The notes under the pieces are model-generated. The model made no database searches. It worked only from the letters and a program-made list of their open reading frames with translations, and was not told the origin of the DNA. This document shows, piece after piece, positions 53,431 through 63,527 of a stretch of DNA of 64,000 nt. Made by a program: the position numbers and the translations under genes. The first letter of the stretch is position 1; the number at the start of each line of letters is the position of its first letter. The DNA is from Ensifer adhaerens (GTDB lineage Bacteria; Pseudomonadota; Alphaproteobacteria; Rhizobiales; Rhizobiaceae), in contig NZ_CP015880.1 of assembly GCF_000697965.2 (NCBI RefSeq), positions 1,054,001-1,118,000 on the forward strand, given 5' to 3'.

Positions 53431-53434
<4 letters not shown>
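52142..53434 (-). CDS. pyrC: Dihydroorotase-like protein lacking the metal-binding residues (PyrC', partner of PyrB)
   Basis: This 430-residue amidohydrolase-fold protein is in the position of a type I dihydroorotase, but the active site is lost. The metal-binding HxH after PGLVD is replaced by RVF (Arg67 and Phe69, in [14 protein letters not shown]). The other ligand positions read [10 protein letters not shown] and [12 protein letters not shown], and the usual TDHAPH is SSHDPQ. In Pseudomonas an inactive PyrC' of this kind assembles with PyrB to form active aspartate transcarbamoylase. A structural role here fits the 4-base overlap with pyrB. A true dihydroorotase must be encoded elsewhere. 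Confidence 0.88.
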
Positions 53435-54372
<938 letters not shown>

Positions 54373-54529
54373 GGGCCGCCCTTGCGCTCTGGAAATGTGG
54401 TCGCTCTATAAGACCTGGTCCCCGGCACGGCAAGGCTTGCGCGGTTCAGTCCGCAGAAAACTTGCAACGGCGATCCTATCTTTTCTTCGCCCCGTTCCGT
54501 GGTCGAGAAACTTGCGCTAGAACCGGCCC

Positions 54530-56182
54530 ATGAATCAGATGAACCGGACTGAACAGAAACTCGCCGAGCTCAACCAGCCCAAGCCCTGGTCCGGTGTCAA
54601 CGCCTATCGCTCCGATCCGCTGGTGGTCGACATCACATCGGGCATGAGCAAGACGCTGCGCGATGAGTTCGACGTGCTCGGCCGCTACGTCACCTCGCCG
54701 GAGGCCCAGGAACTGGCGCGCATGGCGAACGAAGGTCCGCCGAAGCTGAAGACCCACGGGCCGCGCGGCGAGCGTCTCGATGTCGTCGAGTTCCACCCGG
54801 CCTGGCATGCGCTGATGCGCCGCTCGATGTCCTCGGGCCTGCACGCGTCCGCCTGGGAAAATCTGCCGGACGAGCGCAGCCAGTCGCACAAGACGCGGGC
54901 GATCCGCTTCTATCTGACGGCGCAGCTCGAATGCGGTCATCTCTGCCCGCTGACGATGACCAGTGCATCGCTGGCAGCGATCACTGCGTCGCCGGCGGTG
55001 CAGAAGGAGTGGGCGCCGAAGATCCTGTCGCGAAAGTACGATTCCACCAACCGTCCGTGGATGCAGAAGTCGGCCGTCACCGTCGGCATGGGCATGACCG
55101 AGAAGCAGGGCGGCACCGACGTGCGCGCCAACACTTCGACGGCCGAACGGGTGGGCGAGGGCATCTATCGGCTGAATGGCCACAAGTGGTTCATGTCGGC
55201 GCCGATGAGCGACGCTTTCGTCATGCTGGCGCAGACCCGCGAAGGGCTTGCCTGCTTCCTGGTGCCGAGGCTCCTGGAAGATGGCAGCGCCAACGGCCTG
55301 CGGTTCCAGCGGCTGAAGGACAAGCTCGGCAACCGCTCCAATGCGTCTTCCGAGGTCGAGTTCTCAGACACGTTCGGTTTCATTCTCGGCGCGCCGGATG
55401 CCGGCCTCCGCACGATCCTCGACATGGTGACGCTGACGCGGCTCGACTGCGCGCTCGCTTCCGCCGGCATGATGCGCGCCTCGCTTGCCGAAGCCGTACA
55501 TCATACGCGCGGCCGCAAGGTTTTCGGCAAGCCGCTCGTCAGCCAGCCGATGATGACGCGGGTGCTCGCCGACATGGCGCTCGACGTTGCCGCGGCAAGC
55601 GCACTTTCGTTCCGCCTGGCCGAAGCCTTCGACAAGGCGCGCAGCAGCGTGGAAGACGCGGCCTACGCGCGGATCATGACGCCGGTTGCGAAATACTGGG
55701 CCTGCAAGATCGCGCCGGCTCTGATCTATGAGGCGATGGAGTGCCTCGGCGGCAACGGCTATGTGGAAGAGCGGGCACTGGCGCGCCACTACCGCGAAGC
55801 GCCTGTGAATGCCATCTGGGAAGGCTCCGGTAACGTCATGGCGCTGGATGTGCTGCGGGTTCTCGCCAAGGGCAAGGATCTGTTCGAGCAGCTCTTCGTC
55901 GTGCTGGCCCGTGATCTCGGCCCGTCCGGTCGCAAGACGATCGACGTGCTGCGCGCGGCTATGTCGCTGTGCGAGCGTGATGAGGGTGCGGCCCGCATGC
56001 TGGTCGAGCAACTGGCGCTCGCCGCCGCTGCCGCCGAGCTCTACCGTCTCGGTGCCGGTCGCATTGCCGATGCCTTCCTCGAATCGCGCCTGGCTGCCGG
56101 GTGGCGCTCGACCTACGGCATGCTCGATTCGCGCTTCGATTCCGCCTACATCCTCGACCTTCTCTATCCCCCTGCGGCCTGA
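54530..56182 (+). CDS. AidB-like acyl-CoA dehydrogenase
   Basis: This 550-residue flavoprotein contains the acyl-CoA dehydrogenase signatures VTVGMGMTEKQGGTDVRANTSTA and HYREAPVNAIWEGSGNVMALDVLRVL. The N-terminal extension and C-terminal domain make it longer than ordinary fatty-acid dehydrogenases and place it with AidB, the DNA-alkylation-response protein. It is divergent from pyrB, with about 155 bases between. The last residues (YPPAA) are encoded by the first unit of a 23-base repeat. Confidence 0.88.
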   Translation: MNQMNRTEQKLAELNQPKPWSGVNAYRSDPLVVDITSGMSKTLRDEFDVLGRYVTSPEAQELARMANEGPPKLKTHGPRGERLDVVEFHPAWHALMRRSMSSGLHASAWENLPDERSQSHKTRAIRFYLTAQLECGHLCPLTMTSASLAAITASPAVQKEWAPKILSRKYDSTNRPWMQKSAVTVGMGMTEKQGGTDVRANTSTAERVGEGIYRLNGHKWFMSAPMSDAFVMLAQTREGLACFLVPRLLEDGSANGLRFQRLKDKLGNRSNASSEVEFSDTFGFILGAPDAGLRTILDMVTLTRLDCALASAGMMRASLAEAVHHTRGRKVFGKPLVSQPMMTRVLADMALDVAAASALSFRLAEAFDKARSSVEDAAYARIMTPVAKYWACKIAPALIYEAMECLGGNGYVEERALARHYREAPVNAIWEGSGNVMALDVLRVLAKGKDLFEQLFVVLARDLGPSGRKTIDVLRAAMSLCERDEGAARMLVEQLALAAAAAELYRLGAGRIADAFLESRLAAGWRSTYGMLDSRFDSAYILDLLYPPAA

Positions 56183-56257
56183 GCCGCAGGACGTCCGGCG
56201 TAAGCCGTCAGGCCGCTGCGGGATAGGCCGTCAGCCCCCTGCGGCGTAAGCCGTCAG
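56168..56257. repeat. Four imperfect 22/23-base tandem repeats at the junction of two convergent genes
   Basis: Units lie at 56168-56189, 56189-56211, 56212-56234 and 56235-56257. On the minus strand each reads approximately CTGACGGCTTACGCCGCAGGGGG; the first (plus-strand) unit is one base shorter. They cover the last codons of the dehydrogenase gene, the gap, and the last codons of the AEC carrier gene. The unit length is not a multiple of three, so expansion changes the reading frame. Confidence 0.85.
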
Positions 56258-57166
56258 GTAGAGGACCAGCGGTATCGTGAAGAACGAAACGACCGTCTGG
56301 ACGGTCGCGACCGCCGCATAGAGTTCGGCGTCGCCATCCATCTGCTTGGCCAGTAGATAGCCGTTCATCGCGGTCGGCACGGCCGCGCCGAGCGCGATGA
56401 CCAGCAGAGCATCGCCGCGAATGCCGAGCAGGTAGCTCGCGCTCACCATGAAGACCGGCATCACGATCAGCTTGAGGAAGACCGCGAGCAACGCCGTCCT
56501 GCTGGGCTTGAGCGCATCGGATGCCCGCAGGCCCGCACCGACCATCACCAGGCCGAGGCTGAGCGAGGCGCTTGCCAGCATATCGATCGTGGCCATCACT
56601 GGGCCGTAGATCTTCAATCCGATCATGTTGACGAGAATACCGAGCACCGAGGCGACGATCAGCGGATTGGTGACGATCTTGGCGAAGAAGCGGCGGAAGT
56701 CGCGATTGCCACCGCCGAACCAGACGAGAACACCGATATTGTAGAGATTGATCGGGATGATCACGAGCGTCATCACCAGGGCGGTCAGTGTCAGGCCGAT
56801 CGGGCCATAGAGTTTCTGCGCGATCGCCAGCGCCATGAACCCATTCCAGCGTGTCGCCGTCTGGAAGACCGAGGTGAAGGACGCACCTGATACCTGGCGG
56901 TTCCGCAGCATCGGCCACAACAGCAGCACGACGACCGACATCAAACTGACGCTTCCGATCGTTGCGATCGCCGTCGCATCGGCCTTCAATCCGGCAAAAT
57001 CGGCCTGGGCGAGCGTCGAAAACAACAGCGACGGGAAAAGGATGAAGTAGCCGAATTGCTCGAGCCCGAGCCAAAGACCCTGATCGATCAAGGTCGAACG
57101 CTTGAGCCAGGCGCCAAGCAGAACCAGGAGGAAGACGGGAAGAATGCTTTCAAAGACGACGGTCAT
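56231..57166 (-). CDS. AEC family transporter (auxin efflux carrier-like)
   Basis: This 311-residue membrane protein has about ten predicted helices in two halves. Family features are FESILPVFLLVLLGAWLKRSTLIDQGLW at the N-terminus, the central LVMTLVIIPINLYNIGVLV, and GMLS-like helices toward the C-terminus. Bacterial AEC proteins include malonate, malate and amino-acid-derivative carriers, and no neighbour reveals the substrate. The C-terminal codons (YLTAYAAGG) fall in a 23-base tandem repeat, so the natural terminus may have shifted. It is convergent with the AidB-like gene. Confidence 0.88.
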   Translation of the reverse strand: MTVVFESILPVFLLVLLGAWLKRSTLIDQGLWLGLEQFGYFILFPSLLFSTLAQADFAGLKADATAIATIGSVSLMSVVVLLLWPMLRNRQVSGASFTSVFQTATRWNGFMALAIAQKLYGPIGLTLTALVMTLVIIPINLYNIGVLVWFGGGNRDFRRFFAKIVTNPLIVASVLGILVNMIGLKIYGPVMATIDMLASASLSLGLVMVGAGLRASDALKPSRTALLAVFLKLIVMPVFMVSASYLLGIRGDALLVIALGAAVPTAMNGYLLAKQMDGDAELYAAVATVQTVVSFFTIPLVLYLTAYAAGG

Positions 57167-57392
57167 GGGGGAGGGCCTGCGTGCGGGACGTCTATCGCTA
57201 CCTCAAATCATCGCCGACCGGAATGCGCTGGTGGCACGAGGCGGCGATCAAACGGGAGTGTCCCGCCTTCAAGGATCCGCGACCGGACTGCCCTGTGAAA
57301 ATTAACCTTAACAAATGGTTTACGTTGCGCGGGTCGCCGCAAGGGCGGAGATTGATCCGGCATTTTAATGGATTCCGGAATGGAGCGGTTCG

Positions 57393-57548
57393 GTGAGAAC
57401 TGGTCTTATGATCATCATGATGATGTTTTTTGCCGGACTGGCGCTAGATATCGCAGTTCCCGCGATGGTTCTTGTGGCCGTCGTGCTGGCTGACCGCGCG
57501 ATTTACCCAGTTGTCTTTCGGCAGATCTCGGAAAGGGGAGCCGCATGA
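57393..57548 (+). CDS. 51-residue small membrane protein
   Basis: A GTG at 57393 starts a 51-codon frame that includes TGLMIIMMMFFAGLALD, then AVPAMVLVAVVLADRAIYP, and ends ISERGAA. Two hydrophobic stretches suggest one or two membrane segments. A ribosome site GGAG (57382-57385) lies 7 bases before the GTG, and the stop overlaps the ATG of the next gene (ATGA), which strongly supports translation. The ATG at 57408 is an alternative start. I recognise no family. Confidence 0.7.
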   Translation: MRTGLMIIMMMFFAGLALDIAVPAMVLVAVVLADRAIYPVVFRQISERGAA

Positions 57549-57886
57549 AGTGGTTTCTGATCCTTTGGGGCGGGCCGATCCTGCTGCTGGGCTCCTGGTA
57601 TGGCCTGTCGTACTACGACATGAGCTTCGGCTTCTTCATGCTGACGAGGCAAACCCATGATCTGGTGTTCCAGATCTACGGCAATGTCCTCGGCATCCCG
57701 CCGGAAACCATTCCGCCGCTCGTAGCCCGCGCGATCGTCGTCGACAGCCTGATCGTTTTCGCCATTATCGGCTTTCGCAAGCGCCGCCAGATCGCCGCCT
57801 GGTATCGTCGCCACTTCGGTGCCGCGGCCCCTCAGTCCGAGAGGCCGTCTCTTGCCAGCGACGCCAGCCTGTCGAGCGCGCCCTGA
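57545..57886 (+). CDS. Small membrane protein, DUF6105-like
   Basis: This 113-residue protein has a first helix [22 protein letters not shown] and a second near [17 protein letters not shown], then a basic stretch ([14 protein letters not shown]). The conserved-looking [21 protein letters not shown] between the helices fits a Rhizobiales-restricted membrane family that I believe is DUF6105; that label is tentative. It is coupled to the 51-residue gene upstream and its 3' end overlaps ruvX on the other strand by 55 bases. The function is unknown. Confidence 0.75.
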   Translation: MKWFLILWGGPILLLGSWYGLSYYDMSFGFFMLTRQTHDLVFQIYGNVLGIPPETIPPLVARAIVVDSLIVFAIIGFRKRRQIAAWYRRHFGAAAPQSERPSLASDASLSSAP

Positions 57887-58317
57887 AGAATGAACGAGGC
57901 CGCGGCCGAATCGATGCGTTCGGCCCGCTTGCGTCGTGACACGTCCATCTCGATCAGCACCCGCTCGGCCGCGACGGTCGAAAGCCGTTCATCCCAGAAG
58001 GCAAAGGGCAGGGGCGTTTTCTGTTCCATGTTGCGCACGAAGGCGCGGGTCGCCTGACAGCGCGGCCCCTCGCTGCCGTCCATATTGACGGGCAGGCCGA
58101 TGACGAAGGCCGCGATCTTTTCTTTCGTCGCTGCCGACAGCAGCGCCTCCGCGTCCACGCCGAACTTGACCCGACGGATCACCTCGCGCGGGGTCGCAAA
58201 GCGGCGACCGAGATCGGAGACCGAGAGGCCGATCGTTTTCGTGCCGAGGTCGAGGCCTGCAATCGCCTGGTTCGGCTGTAGCTGGGCTGCGAGTTCTTCG
58301 ATGGTGAGAATTGCCAT
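57832..58317 (-). CDS. ruvX: Holliday junction resolvase-like protein RuvX (YqgF)
   Basis: This 161-residue RNase H-fold nuclease family member functions in 16S rRNA 5' maturation or Holliday junction processing. Motifs are [16 protein letters not shown] with Asp23, [25 protein letters not shown], and the C-terminal [16 protein letters not shown]. The ATG at 58317 ([10 protein letters not shown]) is chosen because the conserved fold starts there. The frame is open for about 3 kb upstream, but that is an antisense artefact across gatCA. It overlaps the DUF6105-like gene tail to tail. Confidence 0.93.
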   Translation of the reverse strand: MAILTIEELAAQLQPNQAIAGLDLGTKTIGLSVSDLGRRFATPREVIRRVKFGVDAEALLSAATKEKIAAFVIGLPVNMDGSEGPRCQATRAFVRNMEQKTPLPFAFWDERLSTVAAERVLIEMDVSRRKRAERIDSAAASFILQGALDRLASLARDGLSD

Positions 58318-58398
58318 GGGATTGTCGATTCGATCTTTGCGCGGAGAGTTGTCTGATCCATATGCTGTTGCGACAGACAAATCATCAGGGAGATCGTC

Positions 58399-59103
58399 AT
58401 GAAGATCAAATGGCTCGGCCATGCCGCCTTTCACATCGAAACGGCAAAGTCCAAAATCCTGATCGACCCCTTCTTTACCGGCAATCCGGCGTTCCGCGAC
58501 GAGGAGCGCCGGGACGCGACCGCCGGGCTCACCCACATTCTCCTGACCCATGGTCACGGCGACCATGTCGGCGATACCATTGCGATCGCCAAGGAGACGG
58601 GCGCGACGGTCGTTGCCAATGCCGACCTTGCCGCCTGGCTCGGCCGGCATGGCGTCAAGGCGCTGGAAATGGGGAACACCGGCGGCACGATCAATCTCGG
58701 TAGTTTCTCGACGACCTTCGTCAACGCGCTGCATTCGTCGGCGCAGTTGACCGAGGACGGCGTCTCGCACTCGCTCGGCAATGCCAACGGCCTGGTGCTG
58801 CATTTCGAGGACGAGCCGACGCTCTATCACATGGGTGATACGGACATCTTCTCCGACATGGCGCTGATCAACGAGCTGCATCAGCCGGAGATCGGCATCG
58901 TGCCGATCGGCGATCGTTTCACCATGGGCGGGGCGGTTGCGGCCCTGGCCTGCCAGCGCTTCTTCAAGTTCTCGACAGCCATCCCCTGCCATTACGGCTC
59001 GTTCCCGATCATCGACCAGACCCCGGAAACCTTCGTTGCCGGCATGGAAAGCGCGTCGACCAAGGTGGCGACGCCGCACGTCGGCGGCGTCGTCGAGATC
59101 TGA
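58399..59103 (+). CDS. UPF0173 metal-dependent hydrolase
   Basis: This 234-residue metallo-beta-lactamase-fold protein has the metal motif HGHGDH at residues 51-56 ([12 protein letters not shown]), further ligands in NALHSSA and [10 protein letters not shown], and HYGSFPIID near the end. This is the UPF0173 family, whose physiological substrates are unknown. It diverges from ruvX with 81 bases between. An 8-base inverted repeat (59111-59135) follows the stop. Confidence 0.9.
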   Translation: MKIKWLGHAAFHIETAKSKILIDPFFTGNPAFRDEERRDATAGLTHILLTHGHGDHVGDTIAIAKETGATVVANADLAAWLGRHGVKALEMGNTGGTINLGSFSTTFVNALHSSAQLTEDGVSHSLGNANGLVLHFEDEPTLYHMGDTDIFSDMALINELHQPEIGIVPIGDRFTMGGAVAALACQRFFKFSTAIPCHYGSFPIIDQTPETFVAGMESASTKVATPHVGGVVEI

Positions 59104-59154
59104 TGTTGCGCCGGGCCTTTTGACGAGAGGCCCGGTCCTCCGGTAATTCCCCCG

Positions 59155-59183
59155 TTGCGTGGCTCGCCCTGCGCCATTATAGC
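59155..59183 (+). promoter_or_regulatory. Predicted promoter of gatCA
   Basis: TTGCGT (59155-59160) and TATAGC (59178-59183) are separated by 17 bases and lie 30 bases upstream of the gatC ATG. Position and spacing fit a housekeeping promoter with a short leader. Confidence 0.5.
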
Positions 59184-59212
59184 GGGGGAAGTTCCAGTTA
59201 CCGGAGACGATC

Positions 59213-59500
59213 ATGTCCGTAGACCTTGCCACCGTGAAGCGCGTCGCGCGCCTTGCCCGTATCGCCGTCAGCGAAGAAGAAGCCGAACGGATGATGGGTG
59301 AGCTCAATGGCATCCTCGGTTTCGTCGAGCAGCTCTCCGAAGTGAATGTCGATGGCGTCGAGCCGATGACCTCGGTCACGCCGATGGATATGAAGAAGCG
59401 GACGGACACGGTATCGGACGGCAACAAGGCCGACGACATCGTTGCCAATGCGCCGAATTCCGATCGCAATTTCTTCCTCGTTCCGAAGGTGGTCGAGTAA
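59213..59500 (+). CDS. gatC: Asp-tRNA(Asn)/Glu-tRNA(Gln) amidotransferase subunit C
   Basis: This 95-residue subunit stabilises GatA in the GatCAB complex that converts Glu-tRNA(Gln) and Asp-tRNA(Asn) to the amidated forms. It shows the family pattern [21 protein letters not shown], then [20 protein letters not shown] and a terminal [10 protein letters not shown] ribosome site (CGGAG) precedes the ATG. gatA follows after 50 bases; gatB is not in the window. Confidence 0.96.
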   Translation: MSVDLATVKRVARLARIAVSEEEAERMMGELNGILGFVEQLSEVNVDGVEPMTSVTPMDMKKRTDTVSDGNKADDIVANAPNSDRNFFLVPKVVE

Positions 59501-59550
59501 TCTCCCGCCAGCCGCCCCGACGTTTCTGATTGCGAAAGCCAGATTTTACC

Positions 59551-61032
59551 ATGACCGACCTTACCAGCCTGACGATTGCCGAAGCCCGCAGCAAGCTCGC
59601 CGCGAAGGACATCACCGCCGTCGAACTGACCGACGCCTATCTCGGCGCGATCGATGCCGCCAATGAGGCGATCAACGCCTACATCGCCGTCACACCCGAA
59701 AAGGCACGAGAGATGGCCAAGGTCTCGGATGCGCGTATCGCCGCCGGCAAGGCCGGTGCGCTCGAAGGCATCCCGCTCGGCATCAAGGACCTCTTCGCCA
59801 CCGAAGGCGTGCACACCCAGGCCTGCAGCCACATCCTCGACGGTTTCGCGCCGCGCTACGAATCGACCGTGACCCAGAACCTCTGGAACGACGGCGCCGT
59901 CATGCTCGGCAAGCTGAACATGGACGAGTTCGCCATGGGCTCGTCGAACGAGACCTCCTACTACGGCGCGGTCAAGAACCCGTGGCGCGCCAAGGGCTCC
60001 AATCTGGATCTCGTGCCGGGTGGCTCCTCCGGTGGTTCCGCCGCAGCCGTTGCCGCGCATCTCTGCGCCGGCGCGACCGCCACCGATACCGGCGGCTCCA
60101 TCCGCCAGCCGGCAGCCTTCACCGGCACCGTCGGCATCAAGCCGACCTATGGTCGCTGCTCGCGCTGGGGCACCGTCGCTTTCGCCTCGTCGCTCGACCA
60201 GGCAGGCCCGATCGCCCGTGACGTGCGCGATGCCGCGATCCTCCTGAAGTCGATGGCAAGCGTCGACACCAAGGACACGACCTCGGTCGATCTGCCGGTG
60301 CCGGATTACGAAGCCGCGATCGGCAAGTCGATCAAGGGCATGAAGATCGGCATTCCGCGTGAATACCGCGTCGATGGCATGCCGGAAGAGATCGAAGCGC
60401 TCTGGCAGCAGGGAATTGCCTGGCTGAAGGAAGCCGGTGCCGAGATCGTCGACATCACCCTGCCGCACACGAAATACGCGCTGCCGGCCTACTACATCGT
60501 CGCTCCCGCCGAGGCCTCCTCGAACCTTGCCCGCTATGACGGCGTTCGCTACGGCCTGCGCGTCGACGGCAAGGACATCGTCGACATGTACGAAAAGACG
60601 CGCGCCGCCGGCTTCGGTCACGAAGTCAAGCGCCGCATCATGATCGGCACCTACGTGCTTTCGGCTGGCTACTACGATGCCTACTATCTGCAGGCGCAGA
60701 AGGTGCGCACCCTGATCAAGCGCGACTTCGAACTGGCGTTCCATGCCGGCGTTGACGCCATCCTGACGCCGGCGACGCCGTCGTCTGCCTTCGGCATCGC
60801 CGACGAGGATCTGGCATCCGATCCGGTCAAGATGTACCTCAACGACATCTTCACGGTAACGGTGAACATGGCCGGCCTTCCCGGTATTGCCGTTCCCGGC
60901 GGTCTCGACCACAAGGGCCTGCCGCTTGGCCTGCAGCTGATCGGCAAGCCGTTCGAGGAAGAGACGCTGTTCAAGACGGCGCATGTGATCGAACAGGCGG
61001 CCGGCCGCTTCACACCCACCAAATGGTGGTAA
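59551..61032 (+). CDS. gatA: Asp-tRNA(Asn)/Glu-tRNA(Gln) amidotransferase subunit A
   Basis: This 493-residue amidase-family subunit releases ammonia from glutamine. The Ser-cisSer-Lys triad region is visible: GIKDLF near residue 80 with the lysine, and [16 protein letters not shown] with the serines, followed by [15 protein letters not shown]. The C-terminal [24 protein letters not shown] is conserved. The ATG at 59551 ([16 protein letters not shown]) is used; the TTG-led frame upstream is disfavoured. A strong hairpin terminator follows. Confidence 0.96.
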   Translation: MTDLTSLTIAEARSKLAAKDITAVELTDAYLGAIDAANEAINAYIAVTPEKAREMAKVSDARIAAGKAGALEGIPLGIKDLFATEGVHTQACSHILDGFAPRYESTVTQNLWNDGAVMLGKLNMDEFAMGSSNETSYYGAVKNPWRAKGSNLDLVPGGSSGGSAAAVAAHLCAGATATDTGGSIRQPAAFTGTVGIKPTYGRCSRWGTVAFASSLDQAGPIARDVRDAAILLKSMASVDTKDTTSVDLPVPDYEAAIGKSIKGMKIGIPREYRVDGMPEEIEALWQQGIAWLKEAGAEIVDITLPHTKYALPAYYIVAPAEASSNLARYDGVRYGLRVDGKDIVDMYEKTRAAGFGHEVKRRIMIGTYVLSAGYYDAYYLQAQKVRTLIKRDFELAFHAGVDAILTPATPSSAFGIADEDLASDPVKMYLNDIFTVTVNMAGLPGIAVPGGLDHKGLPLGLQLIGKPFEEETLFKTAHVIEQAAGRFTPTKWW

Positions 61033-61041
61033 TCTCTTGAG

Positions 61042-61069
61042 GGGCGGTACCGACGAGGTACCGCCCTTT
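61042..61069 (+). terminator. Intrinsic terminator of gatCA
   Basis: A perfect 10-base stem GGGCGGTACC/GGTACCGCCC (61042-61051 and 61057-61066) with loop GACGA is followed by TTTC TTC. It begins 10 bases past the gatA stop. Confidence 0.85.
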
Positions 61070-61119
61070 CTTCTTCGGTTGCATTGAAAGCCACTCTTGT
61101 CGCGGAAGGAGACCGCGTC

Positions 61120-61611
61120 ATGCCCGTCATCCGCCATGCCCGCGCCGGCGACGTCGACCGGCTGGCCGAAATCGGCCTTAGATCCTGGCAGTCGGCAATT
61201 GCGGGCCTCGCCGATGGCGAAAAGATGCGGCGCGTGGCCGAGGCCGCATTTCTCCGTTTTCTGTTCGATCACTGGCTTTCCGTTTTGCTCGTCGAAGGCG
61301 AAGGCGCCATCTGCGGTTGGGTGGCGTGCGAGAACTTCGACAATGCGATCTCCGATCTATGGATCGAGCCGCAGCTCCAGGGCAGGGGCTTCGGCGGGCT
61401 GCTGTTTGCTGAGATCGAGCGTCGTATTGCTGCGGACGGATTCGACGCGGCCACCACCAAGACGCACGCGCGCAACGACCGCGCCGTGCGCTTCTTCCGC
61501 AATCACGGCTATGGCGTGAGTTGGCTGTCGACCGCCTATGCGCCGCAACTCGACAGCGACGTTGCCTTCATCGGTCTGAGCAAATCTCTGGAGCAAAGCC
61601 CGGATCATTGA
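61120..61611 (+). CDS. GNAT family N-acetyltransferase
   Basis: This protein of 163 residues begins [17 protein letters not shown], and the acetyl-CoA-binding motif A is seen as [17 protein letters not shown]. Motif B ([19 protein letters not shown]) is typical of Rim/YjcF-like GNATs. The ATG at 61120 is chosen because AAGGAG lies 7 bases upstream; the frame is open 12 codons further. It lies between gatA and the GGDEF gene and seems to be a single-gene transcript. The acceptor substrate is unknown. Confidence 0.88.
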   Translation: MPVIRHARAGDVDRLAEIGLRSWQSAIAGLADGEKMRRVAEAAFLRFLFDHWLSVLLVEGEGAICGWVACENFDNAISDLWIEPQLQGRGFGGLLFAEIERRIAADGFDAATTKTHARNDRAVRFFRNHGYGVSWLSTAYAPQLDSDVAFIGLSKSLEQSPDH

Positions 61612-61743
61612 CACCCCGCCACCTCATGCATGGCAGCCACGCGCAAAGCCGGCTGGCCTATTCACACCGCATTCATTAGGCCCATGAAATATTATGGGGT
61701 ATGACGTTGTGGTGGGGCACCGCAAGGGGGGCGCTTGTTGCAG

Positions 61744-63195
61744 ATGCTGGATAAAACGGTTCCGCGACCGTTGGTTCTGAGACCTTTCCACCATTCGTTT
61801 TGGCTTGCCGGCCTGGGCGTGATCGTCTTCACCGCCTGCGTGCTCGGCATCTTGAGTCGCCCGGTCGGCATGCTGGCTTCGATCTGGCCGGCAAATGCGA
61901 TTCTGCTCGGCCTGCTGATCAGAAGACCGTCGCTCGCCAGCCCGGCTGGATGGCTGACGGCGGCATTGGCCTACGTTCTTGCGGACCTGGTGACCGGCGC
62001 GGATCTCTATGAAGCCGCGGCGTTGAATGCGGCCAACATGGTCGGCGTCGTCATCGGATTCCTGCTCTATCGCCGCTTTTCGCCGGAGCATCGGCACCTG
62101 CGCCGGGCGCGCTCGGTCCTTTACATGTTCGCTGCCTCCTCCTTGGCGGCGATGGGCGCCTCGCTCGTCGGAGCGGTCGCGGTTCACCTGTCCTTCGGCA
62201 AACCCGTCGCGGACGCATTCGTCGCCTGGCTCACCACCGAGCTGGTCAATTATGTGGTTCTGCTCCCGGTGTTCCTGGCAGCGCCGCTTCCTGAAGACGG
62301 TTTGCGATCCCGTGCCACGAGAATGACGGTTTCAACGGCCTCTGCTTCTGCAACCGTCTGGCCGTTCGTCTCCCTGGTCTTGTCCTGCGCTGCGGCGCTC
62401 GTCATCGGCGGCCCAGGCGCTTTCGCTTTCCCGGTGCCGGCACTCTTGTGGTGCGCGCTCAGCTATGGCTTGTTCCCGGTGACGATCCTGACGGCGATCG
62501 TCTGTGTGTTGACGCAGATTGCCGTTGCCTCCGGCGCCCTGCATCTCGGCGTCAGCGGCGTTGCCGAGGAGACGCTCACCTCCACCCGGCTGGGGACGAC
62601 CCTTCTTGCGCTCTGCCCGCTGGCGGTCGCCAGCGTCGATGCCGCACGACGGGCGCTGATTGGGCGCCTGTCCCATGCGGTCGATTATGATTTTCTGACC
62701 CAGTGCCTGGCGCGCGCGACCTTCATGGCGCGCGCGGCCGCGCTGATCGCAGCGCCGGTCGCCCGAAAAGGCGGGACGGTGGTAATGATGCTCGACATCG
62801 ACCGCTTCAAGGCGATCAATGACACCTATGGTCACGCCGTCGGCGATCAGGTGCTGGTCTCGGTCGCAGGCGCCGTTCGCGGGACGCTGCGTTTTGAGGA
62901 TCTCGTCGGTCGGCTTGGCGGCGAAGAGTTTGCCGTTGTGCTGGTTCGGCAATCCCCGACTGATGCGCTCAAGGTCGCCGAGCGACTGCTCGAGGCCGTG
63001 CGCGCGCTCCATATCGATCTGGAGCAGGGCGGAAGGATCGCCGTCACCATCAGCATCGGCGCTGCCGAAGTCATGACCCGCGACACCGGTCTCGACGGCC
63101 TGCTGCTTGCGGCCGACCGCGCGCTCTACCAGGCGAAGGCTGCGGGCCGTGACCGCGTGCAATGCGCTGCCCCGTCGAGCGCTCACGCAACGTAA
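61744..63195 (+). CDS. MASE1-GGDEF membrane diguanylate cyclase
   Basis: This protein of about 483 residues has an N-terminal membrane sensor of some eight helices. It matches MASE1, with SIWPANAILLGLLIRRPS and ALNAANMVGVVIGFLLYRRF. The C-terminal GGDEF domain has active site GGEEF at residues 392-396 and inhibitory I-site RFED at 383-386, so it should make c-di-GMP with product feedback. It is the second c-di-GMP synthase gene in the window after pleD. The start is uncertain: TTG codons at 61735 and 61738 lie closer to the G-rich ribosome site at 61724-61731 than the ATG at 61744. Confidence 0.9.
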   Translation: MLDKTVPRPLVLRPFHHSFWLAGLGVIVFTACVLGILSRPVGMLASIWPANAILLGLLIRRPSLASPAGWLTAALAYVLADLVTGADLYEAAALNAANMVGVVIGFLLYRRFSPEHRHLRRARSVLYMFAASSLAAMGASLVGAVAVHLSFGKPVADAFVAWLTTELVNYVVLLPVFLAAPLPEDGLRSRATRMTVSTASASATVWPFVSLVLSCAAALVIGGPGAFAFPVPALLWCALSYGLFPVTILTAIVCVLTQIAVASGALHLGVSGVAEETLTSTRLGTTLLALCPLAVASVDAARRALIGRLSHAVDYDFLTQCLARATFMARAAALIAAPVARKGGTVVMMLDIDRFKAINDTYGHAVGDQVLVSVAGAVRGTLRFEDLVGRLGGEEFAVVLVRQSPTDALKVAERLLEAVRALHIDLEQGGRIAVTISIGAAEVMTRDTGLDGLLLAADRALYQAKAAGRDRVQCAAPSSAHAT

Positions 63196-63227
63196 GTCAC
63201 TTTCCGTAAAGTAAAGTGCGCATCTGA

Positions 63228-63259
63228 CGATACCGGGCATGCTGGCATGCCCGGTATCG
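63228..63259. terminator. Long perfect hairpin between convergent genes, probable bidirectional terminator
   Basis: A perfect 15-base inverted repeat CGATACCGGGCATGC/GCATGCCCGGTATCG with a two-base centre lies 33 bases past the cyclase stop and 13 bases from the stop of the facing YjhX-like gene. It lacks a U-tract, so the terminator call is by position. Confidence 0.5.
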
Positions 63260-63272
63260 TTCGTATTCGCCG

Positions 63273-63527
63273 CTAGCGGTTGTTAAGTTCGGAGCGCACG
63301 AGCTGCAGCCCGCGTTCCGTGATGCGGTAGGGTTTTCCGCCGGACGATGAAATCGCCTTCTTCCGCTTCAATTTGCGGAAAAGTTCGAGGTCGAAGCCGG
63401 GATAGACCCAGCCGTCACGGGTGAAGCACCGGATTTCGGTGATCGCCTTGTCGTCGCGGGTGATTTCGATGCGGCCGCCCTGGGCCAAATGATGAAGAAT
63501 GCGCTGTTCTGCGCGCGAGATGTCCAT
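63273..63527 (-). CDS. YjhX (UPF0386) family protein
   Basis: This 84-residue small basic protein opens MDISRAEQRILHHLAQGGRI, has ELFRKLKRKKAI in the middle and ends PYRITERGLQLVRSELNNR. This is the full-length pattern of the YjhX family, a winged-helix-like fold. E. coli YjhX has been described as a toxin of a YjhX-YjhQ pair whose antitoxin is a GNAT protein. A GNAT gene lies 1.7 kb away here, but not adjacent, so a toxin-antitoxin role is not shown. Palindromic sequence GCGTTC-GTTT-GAACGC lies 20 bases upstream of the start. Confidence 0.88.
   Translation of the reverse strand: MDISRAEQRILHHLAQGGRIEITRDDKAITEIRCFTRDGWVYPGFDLELFRKLKRKKAISSSGGKPYRITERGLQLVRSELNNR

Noticed and set aside
57832..61272. 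Minus-strand open frame of 1146 codons across ruvX, UPF0173 and gatCA
   Set aside because: Only the last 161 codons (ruvX) have family features. The rest is antisense to well-supported genes and is open because of high GC at third positions.
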